DNA from: Paludibacteraceae bacterium
Lineage (GTDB): Bacteria > Bacteroidota > Bacteroidia > Bacteroidales > Paludibacteraceae
NCBI GenBank assembly: GCA_018433525.1
Contig: JAHDRA010000019.1
Coordinates: 1 to 45,134, forward strand
Reading direction: 5' to 3'
Length of the DNA: 45,134 bases
The notes under the pieces were generated by a model that saw only the letters and a program-made list of their open reading frames with translations, was not told the DNA's origin and did no database searches. Within the stretch, counting starts at the first letter, position 1; each line of letters opens with the position of its first letter. Below, in pieces: positions 17,290 through 26,000 of the stretch. A program made the position numbers and the translations under genes.

Positions 17290-18438
17290 TTAAGCGAATA
17301 AATTTACCAAAGTAAGTATAAGTCCACCTGCTACTACCGACCCAATTTGACCGCCAACATTTGCACTGACAGCAGGCATCAGCAGGAAATTGTGTGGATC
17401 TTCCTTCAAACCCATTGTATGAATTACTCTTGCAGACATTGGGAAAGCAGAAATTCCACAAGCCCCAATCATTGGATTCATTTTCTTCTTAGCCGGCAAA
17501 ATCAGGTTTAAAAGTTTGGCAAATATAACTCCACCAAAAGTGTCAAAAACAAAAGCAAGCAATCCCAAAGCAATGATAGTGAGGGTTCCAAATGTTACGA
17601 AACGTTCAGCCGTCATGGTACTGGCTATGGTGATACCCAATAATATGGTTACCAAACTTGCCAGTTCATTCTGAGCCGATTGCGACAATTTGTTGAGTAC
17701 GCCACATTCCCGAATCAGATTTCCAAACATTAAAAATCCTATCAGAGAAAGAGAAGCAGGGGCAATTAAGCCTGAAATGATTGTTACAATAATGGGGAAA
17801 GCGATCAATGCCTTCCGGGAAACTTTTTTGGAACTGTATTGCATCCGAATCAGTCTTTCTTTTTTTGACGTCAGCAATTTGATAACCGGAGGCTGAATAA
17901 TGGGAACCAATGCCATATACGAGTATGCCGCGACGGAAATAGGGCCCAAAAGATGAGGTGCAAAACGCGAAGCGACAAAAATGGAAGTCGGCCCGTCGGC
18001 AGCGCCAATAATTCCTATGGAAGCAGCTTCTTTCAGGTCGAATCCGAATAAGGTGGCTATGAACATGGTCATAAAAATACCAAATTGTGCTGCTGCTCCG
18101 AAAAGCAACAAATGCGGATTGTTGAACAAAGGTGTAAAATCAATCATAGCCCCAATTGCAATAAAAATCAGCAAAGGAAACATTTCGGTAGCAATTCCTC
18201 CTTCATAAAAAACAGACAAAATACCTTCAATAATTTCTCCGGTTTTGCCATCTATTTGATTAATAGCCGAACTCAGTGGAATATTTACCAGAATGGTTCC
18301 AAAACCAATAGGTAAAAGTAAAGTGGGTTCATATTCTTTAAAAATAGCTAAATATATGAGAGTTAGTCCAATGAGAATCATCAAAATATGTTGCCATGTT
18401 AAGGATGCCAATGCAGGGAACAAAACACTTATATCCAT
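17290..18438 (-). CDS. oadB: Sodium-ion-translocating decarboxylase beta subunit (OadB/MmdB-type)
   Basis: 382 residues with nine or more membrane helices, including IFIAIGAMIDFTPLFNNP, the hallmark GAADGPTSIFVASRFAP (with the conserved Asp used in sodium binding), YSYMALVPIIQPPVIKLL, and the C-terminal GACGISAFPMSARVIH and SANVGGQIGSVVAGG. In the family this subunit decarboxylates carboxybiotin and drives outward sodium transport. The carboxyltransferase and biotin carrier are not in the window, so oxaloacetate versus methylmalonyl-CoA specificity cannot be decided. It follows yebC by 109 bases and is followed by the small OadG-like subunit. No clear TAnnTTTG promoter was found in front of it. 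Confidence 0.95.
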   Translation of the reverse strand: MDISVLFPALASLTWQHILMILIGLTLIYLAIFKEYEPTLLLPIGFGTILVNIPLSSAINQIDGKTGEIIEGILSVFYEGGIATEMFPLLIFIAIGAMIDFTPLFNNPHLLLFGAAAQFGIFMTMFIATLFGFDLKEAASIGIIGAADGPTSIFVASRFAPHLLGPISVAAYSYMALVPIIQPPVIKLLTSKKERLIRMQYSSKKVSRKALIAFPIIVTIISGLIAPASLSLIGFLMFGNLIRECGVLNKLSQSAQNELASLVTILLGITIASTMTAERFVTFGTLTIIALGLLAFVFDTFGGVIFAKLLNLILPAKKKMNPMIGACGISAFPMSARVIHTMGLKEDPHNFLLMPAVSANVGGQIGSVVAGGLILTLVNLFA

Positions 18439-18547
18439 TTTTTAAGTATTAATTGAAGAGTTAATTGAATTTTTAATGGTCGAATAGATATGTATTTTTA
18501 TTAAAAGGAAAAAATCAAACTGATTCGATTGTAAAATTTGAAATTAA

Positions 18548-19270
18548 TTATTCCGCCATGTTGTGAAAAACATTTTGAACATCTTCGTCGTCTTCAATTT
18601 TTTCTATCAGTTTCAGTACCTGAGCTTTTTGTTCATCATTCAGTTCCTTTGTTTCTTTGGGAATCCATTCAAATTCGGCACTGAATATCTCAAAATTGTT
18701 TTCTTCCAGATATTTTTGAATGGAAGAATAATGTTGAAAATCTCCATATAGGACAATATTGTTTTCTTCGTCATCCTGAATAACCTCGTCCACACCATAG
18801 TCGATCAATTCCAACTCCAGATCGTCGATAGAAAGATTGGACTTGGGTGCAATTCTAAATACACATTTGTGATCGAACAAAAATTGAACTGAACCCGAAG
18901 TCCCCAATGAACCGCCATAACGATTGAAATAGCTGCGAATACTTGCAACTGTTCGTGTGGGATTGTCAGTGGCGGTTTCTATAATTACCGCAATTCCGTG
19001 TGGGGCATAACCTTCATATATAACTTCCTTATAATTGTCGGCCTCCTCTTTAGAAACAGCTTTTTTAATAGCTCTTTCAACATTTTCTTTGGGCATATTT
19101 TCCTTTTTGGCTTGCTGAAACAATACGCGCAAGCGAGGGTTCATATCCGGATCGGGGCCGCCTTCACGAGCAGCTATGGTAATCTGTTTTCCCAATTTTG
19201 TAAATACGCGGGCCATATTTCCCCAACGCTTCATTTTTGTTGCTTTTCTGTATTCAAATGCTCTTCCCAT
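18548..19270 (-). CDS. yebC: YebC/PmpR-family DNA-binding regulator or ribosome-associated factor
   Basis: 240 residues from ATG at 19270; the frame continues upstream to 19399 but only the shorter version starts like the family (MGRAFEYRKATKMKRWGNMARVF). The middle contains ITIAAREGGPDPDMNPRLR, followed by AKKENMPKENVERAIKKA and EVIYEGYAPHGIAVIIE, all typical. Family members bind DNA as repressors, and some help ribosomes through proline-rich stretches; which applies here is not visible. The C-terminal end (ELNDEQKAQVLKLIEKIEDDEDVQNVFHNMAE) is intact. It sits on the minus strand with its own predicted promoter. Confidence 0.95.
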   Translation of the reverse strand: MGRAFEYRKATKMKRWGNMARVFTKLGKQITIAAREGGPDPDMNPRLRVLFQQAKKENMPKENVERAIKKAVSKEEADNYKEVIYEGYAPHGIAVIIETATDNPTRTVASIRSYFNRYGGSLGTSGSVQFLFDHKCVFRIAPKSNLSIDDLELELIDYGVDEVIQDDEENNIVLYGDFQHYSSIQKYLEENNFEIFSAEFEWIPKETKELNDEQKAQVLKLIEKIEDDEDVQNVFHNMAE

Positions 19271-19326
19271 GCGTAAATATATTTTTTGCTTGTTTGAGTA
19301 AAAGTTGTTCTTAATTTTTTGATATG

Positions 19327-19334
19327 CAAAAATA
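19327..19334 (-). promoter_or_regulatory. Predicted -7 element of yebC
   Basis: The minus strand reads TATTTTTG (TAnnTTTG), 57 bases before the chosen ATG at 19270. A transcript from here would begin inside the longer open frame, which supports the shorter start. Confidence 0.4.
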
Positions 19335-19379
19335 TGAAAAAACAGCCGATGTTTTAATACTTTCCATGTTTTTTTCGGC

Positions 19380-19407
19380 AAAAAATAATTCATGCGCAAA
19401 GCATGAA
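19380..19407 (-). terminator. Intrinsic terminator downstream of rfbD
   Basis: Stem TTCATGC (19389-19395) / GCATGAA (19401-19407) with a five-base loop. In minus-strand orientation it is followed by an interrupted T-run (19380-19388), 38 bases after the rfbD stop. Confidence 0.6.
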
Positions 19408-19444
19408 AAACTTATTTGTTGTACGAAAAATGAGGATGGAAAAA

Positions 19445-20314
19445 TTATAATGAATACTCAGATTTTAATATTTCGATACATTTTTCCAAACTTTCCTCCC
19501 AATGGGCAATTGATAGTCCAAACGTGTTTTTAATTTTGGATTTATTCAGCACGCTGTAATAGGGACGCGGCGCTGGGGCCGGATAATCTTTTGTTTCGAT
19601 GGGATGAACCAAACAATTAACATGGGCAATTTTGAAAATGGCAGTAGCAAAATCGTACCACGAACAAACCCCTTCATTGGAAAAATGATAAATGCCTGAA
19701 ATAAAATTGTTTTGTGAAAGAATTTTCAAAATGATTTCTGCCAAGTCGGCTGCATAAGTTGGCGTTCCAATTTGGTCAAAAATTACATTTACCGAATTTC
19801 TCTCTTTTCCGAGCCGCAGCATGGTTTTAACAAAATTATTTCCGTAGGAGGAATAGAGCCACGAGGTTCTGATAACAATATATTGATTACAAACTGATTG
19901 CAAAAATTTTTCGCCTTGCAGTTTCGATTTTCCGTAAACAGTATCGGGAGAAACCTCCATCTCTTCGGTATAAGGTTTGTAAGATTTTCCGTCAAAAACG
20001 TAATCGGTAGAAATATGTACAACTTTTATCTGATAAGTTTCAGCAATTTCTCCAATGTTTTTTACGGCTTGTGCATTAATGGCAAAACATTTTTCAACCT
20101 CCTCTTCAGCCTTATCTACGGCTGTATAGGCTGCGCAATTAACAATTATTTCAATCCGGTTTTCCTTTACAAAATTATCAAGGGCAGATTTGTTGCAAAT
20201 ATCCAGCTCATCAACATCGGTAAAAATATAGCGAAAGTTTGGAAAGCGTTTTGCAGCTTTTTGAAGTTCGTTGCCCAATTGTCCCTTACTGCCGGTGATG
20301 AGAATAGTTTGCAT
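19445..20314 (-). CDS. rfbD: dTDP-4-dehydrorhamnose reductase
   Basis: 289 residues of extended short-chain dehydrogenase type. The N-terminal nucleotide-binding motif is TGSKGQLGNEL; the catalytic pair is YGKSKLQGEKFL (Tyr and Lys of YxxxK), preceded by HISTDYVFDG. The conserved FDQIGTPTYAADLAEIILKIL and FSNEGVCSWYDFA complete the family profile. It reduces dTDP-4-keto-L-rhamnose to dTDP-L-rhamnose with NADPH, the last step of the rhamnose donor pathway for surface polysaccharide. It lies 42 bases after rfbC in the same minus-strand unit. rfbA and rfbB are not in the window. Confidence 0.95.
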   Translation of the reverse strand: MQTILITGSKGQLGNELQKAAKRFPNFRYIFTDVDELDICNKSALDNFVKENRIEIIVNCAAYTAVDKAEEEVEKCFAINAQAVKNIGEIAETYQIKVVHISTDYVFDGKSYKPYTEEMEVSPDTVYGKSKLQGEKFLQSVCNQYIVIRTSWLYSSYGNNFVKTMLRLGKERNSVNVIFDQIGTPTYAADLAEIILKILSQNNFISGIYHFSNEGVCSWYDFATAIFKIAHVNCLVHPIETKDYPAPAPRPYYSVLNKSKIKNTFGLSIAHWEESLEKCIEILKSEYSL

Positions 20315-20356
20315 GATTTATTTATTTGTTCAAAAACATTTATTTAAAAACAAAAC

Positions 20357-20905
20357 TTAAAAATTCTTTTCAGCTTTGCTAAAAATCGGATGTTTAGCAT
20401 CTTTAGCCGAAACAATTGCCTTATCTTCAGGAATTTTCCAGTCAATAGCCAGCTGAGGATCGTTGTAAAGAATTCCTCTTTCGAGCGAAGGGTTGTAAAA
20501 TGCATCGCATTTGTAGGCAAAAATAGCTGTTTCGGTTAGTACGGAAAAACCGTGAGCAAAACCTTTGGGAATAAGAAATTGCAAATGATTTTCAGCAGAA
20601 AGTTCAATACCAAACCATTTTCCGAAGGTAGGGGAAGAAGCTCTCAAATCCACTGCCACATCCCAAACCGTTCCCTGAATGGCAGAAACAAGCTTGCACT
20701 GACTGCAGGGTGATAATTGATAATGTAATCCGCGAATAACCCCATAAACCGACTTGGATTGATTGTCCTGACAAAAATGAATATCAAGACCGGCTTCCAT
20801 AAAACTTTTTTCATTGTACGTTTCGTAAAAATAGCCACGTGCATCTTCAAAAACCTTTGGCCGAATAATTAACAAATCGGGAATAGGCGTTTCAATAATC
20901 TCCAT
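20357..20905 (-). CDS. rfbC: dTDP-4-dehydrorhamnose 3,5-epimerase
   Basis: 182 residues of cupin fold. Recognisable elements are RGYFYETYNEKSF, CQDNQSKSVYGVIRGLHYQ with the active-site His, GTVWDVAVDLRASSPTFGKW, and FLIPKGFAHGFSVL. It epimerises C3 and C5 of dTDP-4-keto-6-deoxyglucose, the step before RfbD. It begins 36 bases after nadC and is followed by rfbD, so nadC, rfbC and rfbD probably form one transcript headed by the DUF4783 gene. Length and motifs are normal. Confidence 0.95.
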   Translation of the reverse strand: MEIIETPIPDLLIIRPKVFEDARGYFYETYNEKSFMEAGLDIHFCQDNQSKSVYGVIRGLHYQLSPCSQCKLVSAIQGTVWDVAVDLRASSPTFGKWFGIELSAENHLQFLIPKGFAHGFSVLTETAIFAYKCDAFYNPSLERGILYNDPQLAIDWKIPEDKAIVSAKDAKHPIFSKAEKNF

Positions 20906-20941
20906 TTATCGATTTAAAAAATTAAATGTAATTCGAGTTGA

Positions 20942-21817
20942 TTAAAAAATTTTATGAATCCCTTCGATAAGATTGGGAATATCCGCTTTGAAACTCATAT
21001 CCAGACTTTTTACGGAATGAGTAAGCGCTCCTACCGAAATAAAATCAACGCCACATTCGGCATATTGACGAAGTGTGTCAAAAGTGATGCCGCCGGAAGA
21101 TTCGATTTCATAGCGGCCTCCGATTATTTCGACAGCTTTTTTGGTATTTTCAATATTGAAATTGTCGAGCATGATTCGGTCCACGCCGCCAATTGCCATC
21201 ACCTGTTCAATTTCGTCAAAATTGCGTACCTCAATTTCAATTTTTAGATTTTTTCCCTTGTTTTTCAAATATTCTTTGGTACGTAAAATGGCTTCTTTGA
21301 TTCCACCGGCAAAATCTATGTGATTGTCTTTCAGCAAAATCATATCGTACAAACCAAAACGGTGATTGACGCCGCCGCCAATTCTTACAGCTTCTTTTTC
21401 GAGAAATCGAAGTCCGGGAGTCGTTTTTCGGGTATCGAGAACACGGGTTTTGGTTCCTTCCAAAGCTTTGACATACTGTCTGGTACGCGTTGCAATGCCG
21501 CTCATGCGCTGCATGACGTTCAGCATCAGGCGTTCGGTTTGCAGCAAAGACTGAATTTTTCCTTCCACATTGAAAGCAATATCGCCGATTTTAACTTCTG
21601 TTCCATCAGTAATAAATACATTCATTTTCAATGTTGGATCGAAAGTCTTAAAAATTTCTCGTGCCACTTCCACGCCGGCAATTACACCGTTTTCTTTGAT
21701 GATCAGTTGAGATTTTCCCAGCGCCGTTTCGGGAATACATGCCAGCGTAGTGTGATCACCGTCTCCTATATCTTCAGCAAACCATAAGGGAATCAGTTGT
21801 TTGTAATCTTCATTCAT
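20942..21817 (-). CDS. nadC: Nicotinate-nucleotide pyrophosphorylase (carboxylating)
   Basis: 291 residues, type II phosphoribosyltransferase. Landmarks are EDIGDGDHTTLACIP, LNVMQRMSGIATRTRQYVKAL, VLDTRKTTPGLRFLEKEAVRIGGGVNHRFGL (with Arg, Lys and His of the quinolinate site), ILLKDNHIDFAGG, IEIEVRNFDEIEQ, and ESSGGITFDTLRQYAECGVDFISVG. It converts quinolinate and PRPP to nicotinate mononucleotide in de novo NAD synthesis. Its start overlaps the stop of the DUF4783 gene by eight bases, indicating coupled translation. No other nad genes are in the window. Confidence 0.96.
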   Translation of the reverse strand: MNEDYKQLIPLWFAEDIGDGDHTTLACIPETALGKSQLIIKENGVIAGVEVAREIFKTFDPTLKMNVFITDGTEVKIGDIAFNVEGKIQSLLQTERLMLNVMQRMSGIATRTRQYVKALEGTKTRVLDTRKTTPGLRFLEKEAVRIGGGVNHRFGLYDMILLKDNHIDFAGGIKEAILRTKEYLKNKGKNLKIEIEVRNFDEIEQVMAIGGVDRIMLDNFNIENTKKAVEIIGGRYEIESSGGITFDTLRQYAECGVDFISVGALTHSVKSLDMSFKADIPNLIEGIHKIF

Positions 21818-22235
21818 TTGATGTTTCTATTCTGAGTTGTAAAATAATAGTTTTGTTATCCGATTTGCGGGTCAGTATATAAACCCTGAAATTTTCGGTA
21901 GCTGTGGAAAGAATACCGATAATAAAACTCGAATTATCCCTGTTTCCCTGATGGATGACTTTGAAGTCGGAAACTTTGAAACGATGGAAAAAATCATTGA
22001 GAATGCTAACAGCTTGTTGGCGGCTGTAAATATCATTTTTGTTTTCGATAAAGAGTTCGACATTGTCATTCAGATAAGCCGACAAACGATTGGCATCCCC
22101 ATTGCTCAATGCCGATACAATTTCGTTTGGAATACTCGAAGTTTGTGCTTGCGCAGAATGCTGAATGCTGATGAACATCAGCAGTGAAATCATCGATAGC
22201 CATTTAAAATTCGCAATTCTTTTTTTTGTGATCAT
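21810..22235 (-). CDS. DUF4783 secreted protein (NTF2/SnoaL-like fold)
   Basis: 141 residues. A signal peptide (FKWLSMISLLMFISIQHSAQAQ) is followed by a small domain with SIPNEIVSALSNGDANRLSAYLNDNVELFIENKND, SRQQAVSILNDFFHRFKVSDFKVIHQG and a C-terminal series of beta strands, the pattern of DUF4783 proteins in Bacteroidota. The expected location is the periplasm. The function is unknown. It lies just upstream of nadC with an eight-base overlap, and the pairing of a secreted protein with an NAD gene has no obvious metabolic logic. Confidence 0.85.
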   Translation of the reverse strand: MITKKRIANFKWLSMISLLMFISIQHSAQAQTSSIPNEIVSALSNGDANRLSAYLNDNVELFIENKNDIYSRQQAVSILNDFFHRFKVSDFKVIHQGNRDNSSFIIGILSTATENFRVYILTRKSDNKTIILQLRIETSNE

Positions 22236-22347
22236 TTTTCTTTGGTTTTTAAGTGGAAATTCCTTAAAAAAGTCTCATATTTGCAGCAGAAAATTTGTGT
22301 AACATGGCTTGAAAAATTAATTTGACAAAATTATCAAATATTTTTTG

Positions 22348-22355
22348 CAAAATTA
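22348..22355 (-). promoter_or_regulatory. Predicted -7 element of the DUF4783-nadC-rfbCD unit
   Basis: The minus strand reads TAATTTTG (TAnnTTTG), 113 bases before the ATG at 22235. A second copy of the same octamer lies at 22326-22333 and is an equally good candidate. Confidence 0.35.
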
Positions 22356-22433
22356 CATTTTTTTCAGCGTTTCGTGTTTTTTCCGCTTTTTCTTGATTTA
22401 GATTGCTTTTGATCGGTAAAACTTTTTATATGA

Positions 22434-22526
22434 AACCCACATGTATTGCATACACAAACATGAATAAATATAATATTCAGACATGTGGGTTCCATCAGAC
22501 CTTTAAAAAATAAATTATATTCTGAT
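22434..22526 (+). promoter_or_regulatory. Nested inverted repeats in the rlmH leader
   Basis: An 11-bp inverted repeat, AACCCACATGT (22434-22444) / ACATGTGGGTT (22481-22491), encloses 36 bases. It is followed by ATCAGA (22494-22499) / TCTGAT (22521-22526), whose second arm covers the first two bases of the rlmH ATG. Inside the large loop TGTAT-TGC-ATACA (22442-22454) can pair instead and would break the first stem. The rest of the 22236-22524 gap holds only promoter-like sequence. Confidence 0.45.
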
Positions 22527-22998
22527 GAAATTTGTTCTGATTAATATTGGAAAAACTCTTGATATTCACCTTTCTTCACTGCAAGAACAATACCAAAATC
22601 GATTGAAACATTATTTGAATTTTGAAGTGATAAATATTCCCGAATTAAAAAATACAAAAAATTTGTCTTCTTCCGAACAGGCGGCCAAAGAATCGGATTT
22701 AATTCTAAAAAAGCTCGAAATCGGCGATGATGTGATTTTGTTGGATGAGAGGGGCACGGAATTTACTTCCGTAGAATTTGCAGATTTTTTATCAAAAAAA
22801 ATGCATTCTTCCAATAAGCGCATAGTTTTTGTTACTGGAGGAGCTTATGGCTTTTCTGAAGAGTTGTATCGCAGGGCAAACAATATGGTTTCGCTTTCAC
22901 GAATGACTTTTTCGCATCAAATGGTAAGACTTATTTTTGTGGAGCAACTCTACAGAGCCATGACTATTTTAAAGGGTGAACCCTATCATCATGCTTGA
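22525..22998 (+). CDS. rlmH: 23S rRNA (pseudouridine1915-N3)-methyltransferase
   Basis: 157 residues, the usual size of this SPOUT methyltransferase. It begins MKFVLINIGKTLDIHLSSLQ and contains the SAM-binding FVTGGAYGFSEELYRRA and SLSRMTFSHQMVRLIFVEQ, ending LKGEPYHHA, the strongly conserved C-terminus that contacts the ribosome. It methylates pseudouridine 1915 in helix 69 of 23S rRNA on the assembled 70S ribosome. A histidine-kinase gene starts 43 bases after its stop and may be cotranscribed. The leader carries unusual inverted repeats, one of which covers the start codon. Confidence 0.97.
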   Translation: MKFVLINIGKTLDIHLSSLQEQYQNRLKHYLNFEVINIPELKNTKNLSSSEQAAKESDLILKKLEIGDDVILLDERGTEFTSVEFADFLSKKMHSSNKRIVFVTGGAYGFSEELYRRANNMVSLSRMTFSHQMVRLIFVEQLYRAMTILKGEPYHHA

Positions 22999-23041
22999 AA
23001 TGAAAAAAGGACAAATGATTTCTTGAGAGAAAAAATTTTTT

Positions 23042-26000
23042 ATGAGGCAAAACGGTAAAATATCGTTTTTTGGATTTCTGCTTGTTTTTGTGCTGGCAGG
23101 ATGTTTTTGCGAATATTTCTATCAAACTTCGCCTCAACGTGTCGTACATTTCAACCAGTTCCAAAGCAAGCTGATAAGCAAGGAATTATCTACTGCTCGT
23201 ATATTGAAGAAAATGAGTAATTTGCTTGATAATCATTCGGTTAACGAACTGATTAATTTTTCGTTTCCCGACGATGATATATCTTTTTATGTTTATCGAA
23301 GCAATGAGCTGATTTTTTGGTCGGATCATCATTTGGACGTCAGCAGTATTTCGTTGAACGACAGCGTTGAGCTTCATTTTGTTCAGTTGCCCAATGCATA
23401 TTGTGTGAGCAAAACGCTTTCTGCCGATTCGTTGAAATTGTTGGCATTGATTAAGATAAAGAATAATTTTCCTTACGAAAACGATCAACTGATCAATGAT
23501 TTTGCCAAAGGTTTCAATTTAAACAAAAACGTCGGAATTGTCGGAGGTTCAAATTTGGATAAGTATGCAGTTTTCAGTTCACACGGCGATTATTTGTTTT
23601 CACTCTCCGAACCTACAGTGCCCGTGTATGATGAACGTTGGGCTTTGGCTGGTTTAATTTCTTTTCTTTTGTTTTTCTTGCTGTTTTTTGTGTGGTATGC
23701 AAGAGGATTTTCTCTTTCGCGCACAAAACCGTTGCAATGGAAAGTTTTTTGTGGTTATGTTTTGATTACCGGTGCGTTGTTGGCAGTGATGCTGTATTTT
23801 AATTTTCCTTCGGTTTTACTTGCCAACAAGCTTTTTGCGCCTTATTTGTATGCCGTTCCGCCACTTTTAAATTCAACGGTACATTTGACCTTGCTTACTG
23901 TTTACATTTTTTCTACGGTTTTTTTGTTTTATCGTCATGTTCAGTTGGGAAATAGCGTTTCTTTTTTGAAGAGTTTCGGATTGCTGCTAATGTTGCCTTT
24001 GTATTTTTTGTTGTTTTATTATGTTTTACGTGGAGTGGTTTATCATTCCGGGCCGCAAATACTTATTCTCAGCTTTAAAAATTTTTCCATATTTACTGTG
24101 TGGATGCATATTTTAATGCTTCTGTGGGGAATTGGATTTGCCTTGTTGTTTTTCAAAATTCATACTTTTCTGACCAGACATTATTATATGAAAATTGCTT
24201 TTGCAATTGATGCGATTTTTTCTTGTCTATTAGCGATGGCAGCTTTCAAGGCTTTTCCAGAAATGTGGAAGCTTTCATTTTTGTCTTATTTATTTCTCTG
24301 GATACCCTTGTATGGCTTTTATATCGTAAATTTTTCCAGAAAAAGAAATGTCAAACTCATAATTTATGTTTTGTTCTTTTCGATATTTTTTATTGGTAAT
24401 GTTGTGGTTTTATCCAATGAAAAGAAATTTAACAAGTACAGAATTGCGGCCGAAAATCTTTCACTGAATGGTACCATTGAAAACGACCAAATGACAGAAA
24501 TTTTGATGGAAGAATTGGATGCCCAGTTAAGTCGCGACCGCTTTGTAAATCAGTTGATGAGAAACTCCGATTCGGTGGAAGTTATAAGCGAGTATTTGAA
24601 CAATAGTTACTTGCGTGGTTTTTGGAACCGTTTTGAAGTTCATATTAATGCGGTTTCAAAAAACTCGGATTTGTGCAAGGAATATCAGTTGTTTTTGCAG
24701 GAAAAAGGAATAAAAATCAAACAGACTCATTTCTACAACATTATACCGAACGAAAAGAATATTTCATATTTGGGAGTTTTTTCTGTCCTCACTGCCGGCA
24801 ATGATACTACTTGTTATTTTATGGAATTTTATCCCCGTCAGAATTTCAGAAGCTATAGTTTTCCCAATCTACTGATTTCATCTCCGCCTTCCATTTTATC
24901 GCAGTTGAATGTTTCGCTTGCCCGGTACGATCATCGAAAGTTGGTCTATAGAAATGGAAATTTTGTTTACCCCGATGTTTCTAATTGGATTCCGTTTGAG
25001 AATTCCAATTATTTTGTAGTTCATTATGCCGATCGACGTCATTATGTTTATGCCCCCGACCGCAATACTTATCTGGTTCTGACAGAGAATGTTCAATATG
25101 GAGAAGGCGCATATTTGTTGTATTTTTGTTATGCTTTTCTGGCTTTTTTTGCTTTGTGTTGGTTACTTCAGCAAGTTGATGATTTTTTCAGAAAAGGAAG
25201 GAAATTTACTTTGAGTTTTATCAACCGTTTCCAAATTTCATTCATTGCTCTTTTAATTTTGAGTTTTATCGGAATTTTTTATTCTTCGGTTGACTATATT
25301 CGCAACAATTACGAGAAAGAACAGATTCAAAATCTGGAGAACAAAAAAATTTACATTCAGAAGGCGCTTCAAAATTTGTATTATTGGAACAAAGATTTGT
25401 CCGATAAAAATACCCAGACATTAAATTTGGATTTGCAGGATCTTTCCTATACTTTCCATACCGATGTGCATGTTTACAACAACGATGGAATTTTGGTGGG
25501 CAGTTCACAGCCTTTGATTTTTTCGAAAAAATTGATCAGCAACCGAATTGCGCCAAAGCCATATTTTACTGAAGATGCCAATATCAATCAGTATGAAAAC
25601 ATAGGCCATTTGAATTATTTGACGGCTTATACCGATTTTTTCAATGGCGATTATCTGCAAATCGGATACATAGCCGTTCCTCAGTTCTTCAGTCAGGATG
25701 AAATTCAGAATGAAATTGAAAGTTTTATTTCGGTGATTGTTCACATATATTTTGTTATCATTTTATTGGTTATTATACTGACCTTGCTTATTGGCAATCA
25801 GATTTCCGCTCCACTGATGATGCTGGAGAAAAAACTCAAAGAAATACGCTTGGGAAGAAGAAACGAAAAAATCGATTATCGTTATGATGACGAAATAGGC
25901 CAATTGGTTGCTCAATATAACCGGACAGTGGACGAGTTGGAAGAGAGTGCTCGCCTGTTGGCACGTTCCGAAAGGGAATCGGCATGGAAATCGATGGCAC

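Noticed and set aside
20354..22235. A complete dTDP-rhamnose cluster
   Set aside because: Only rfbC and rfbD are present; neighbouring genes are nadC and DUF4783, so no full pathway is encoded here.
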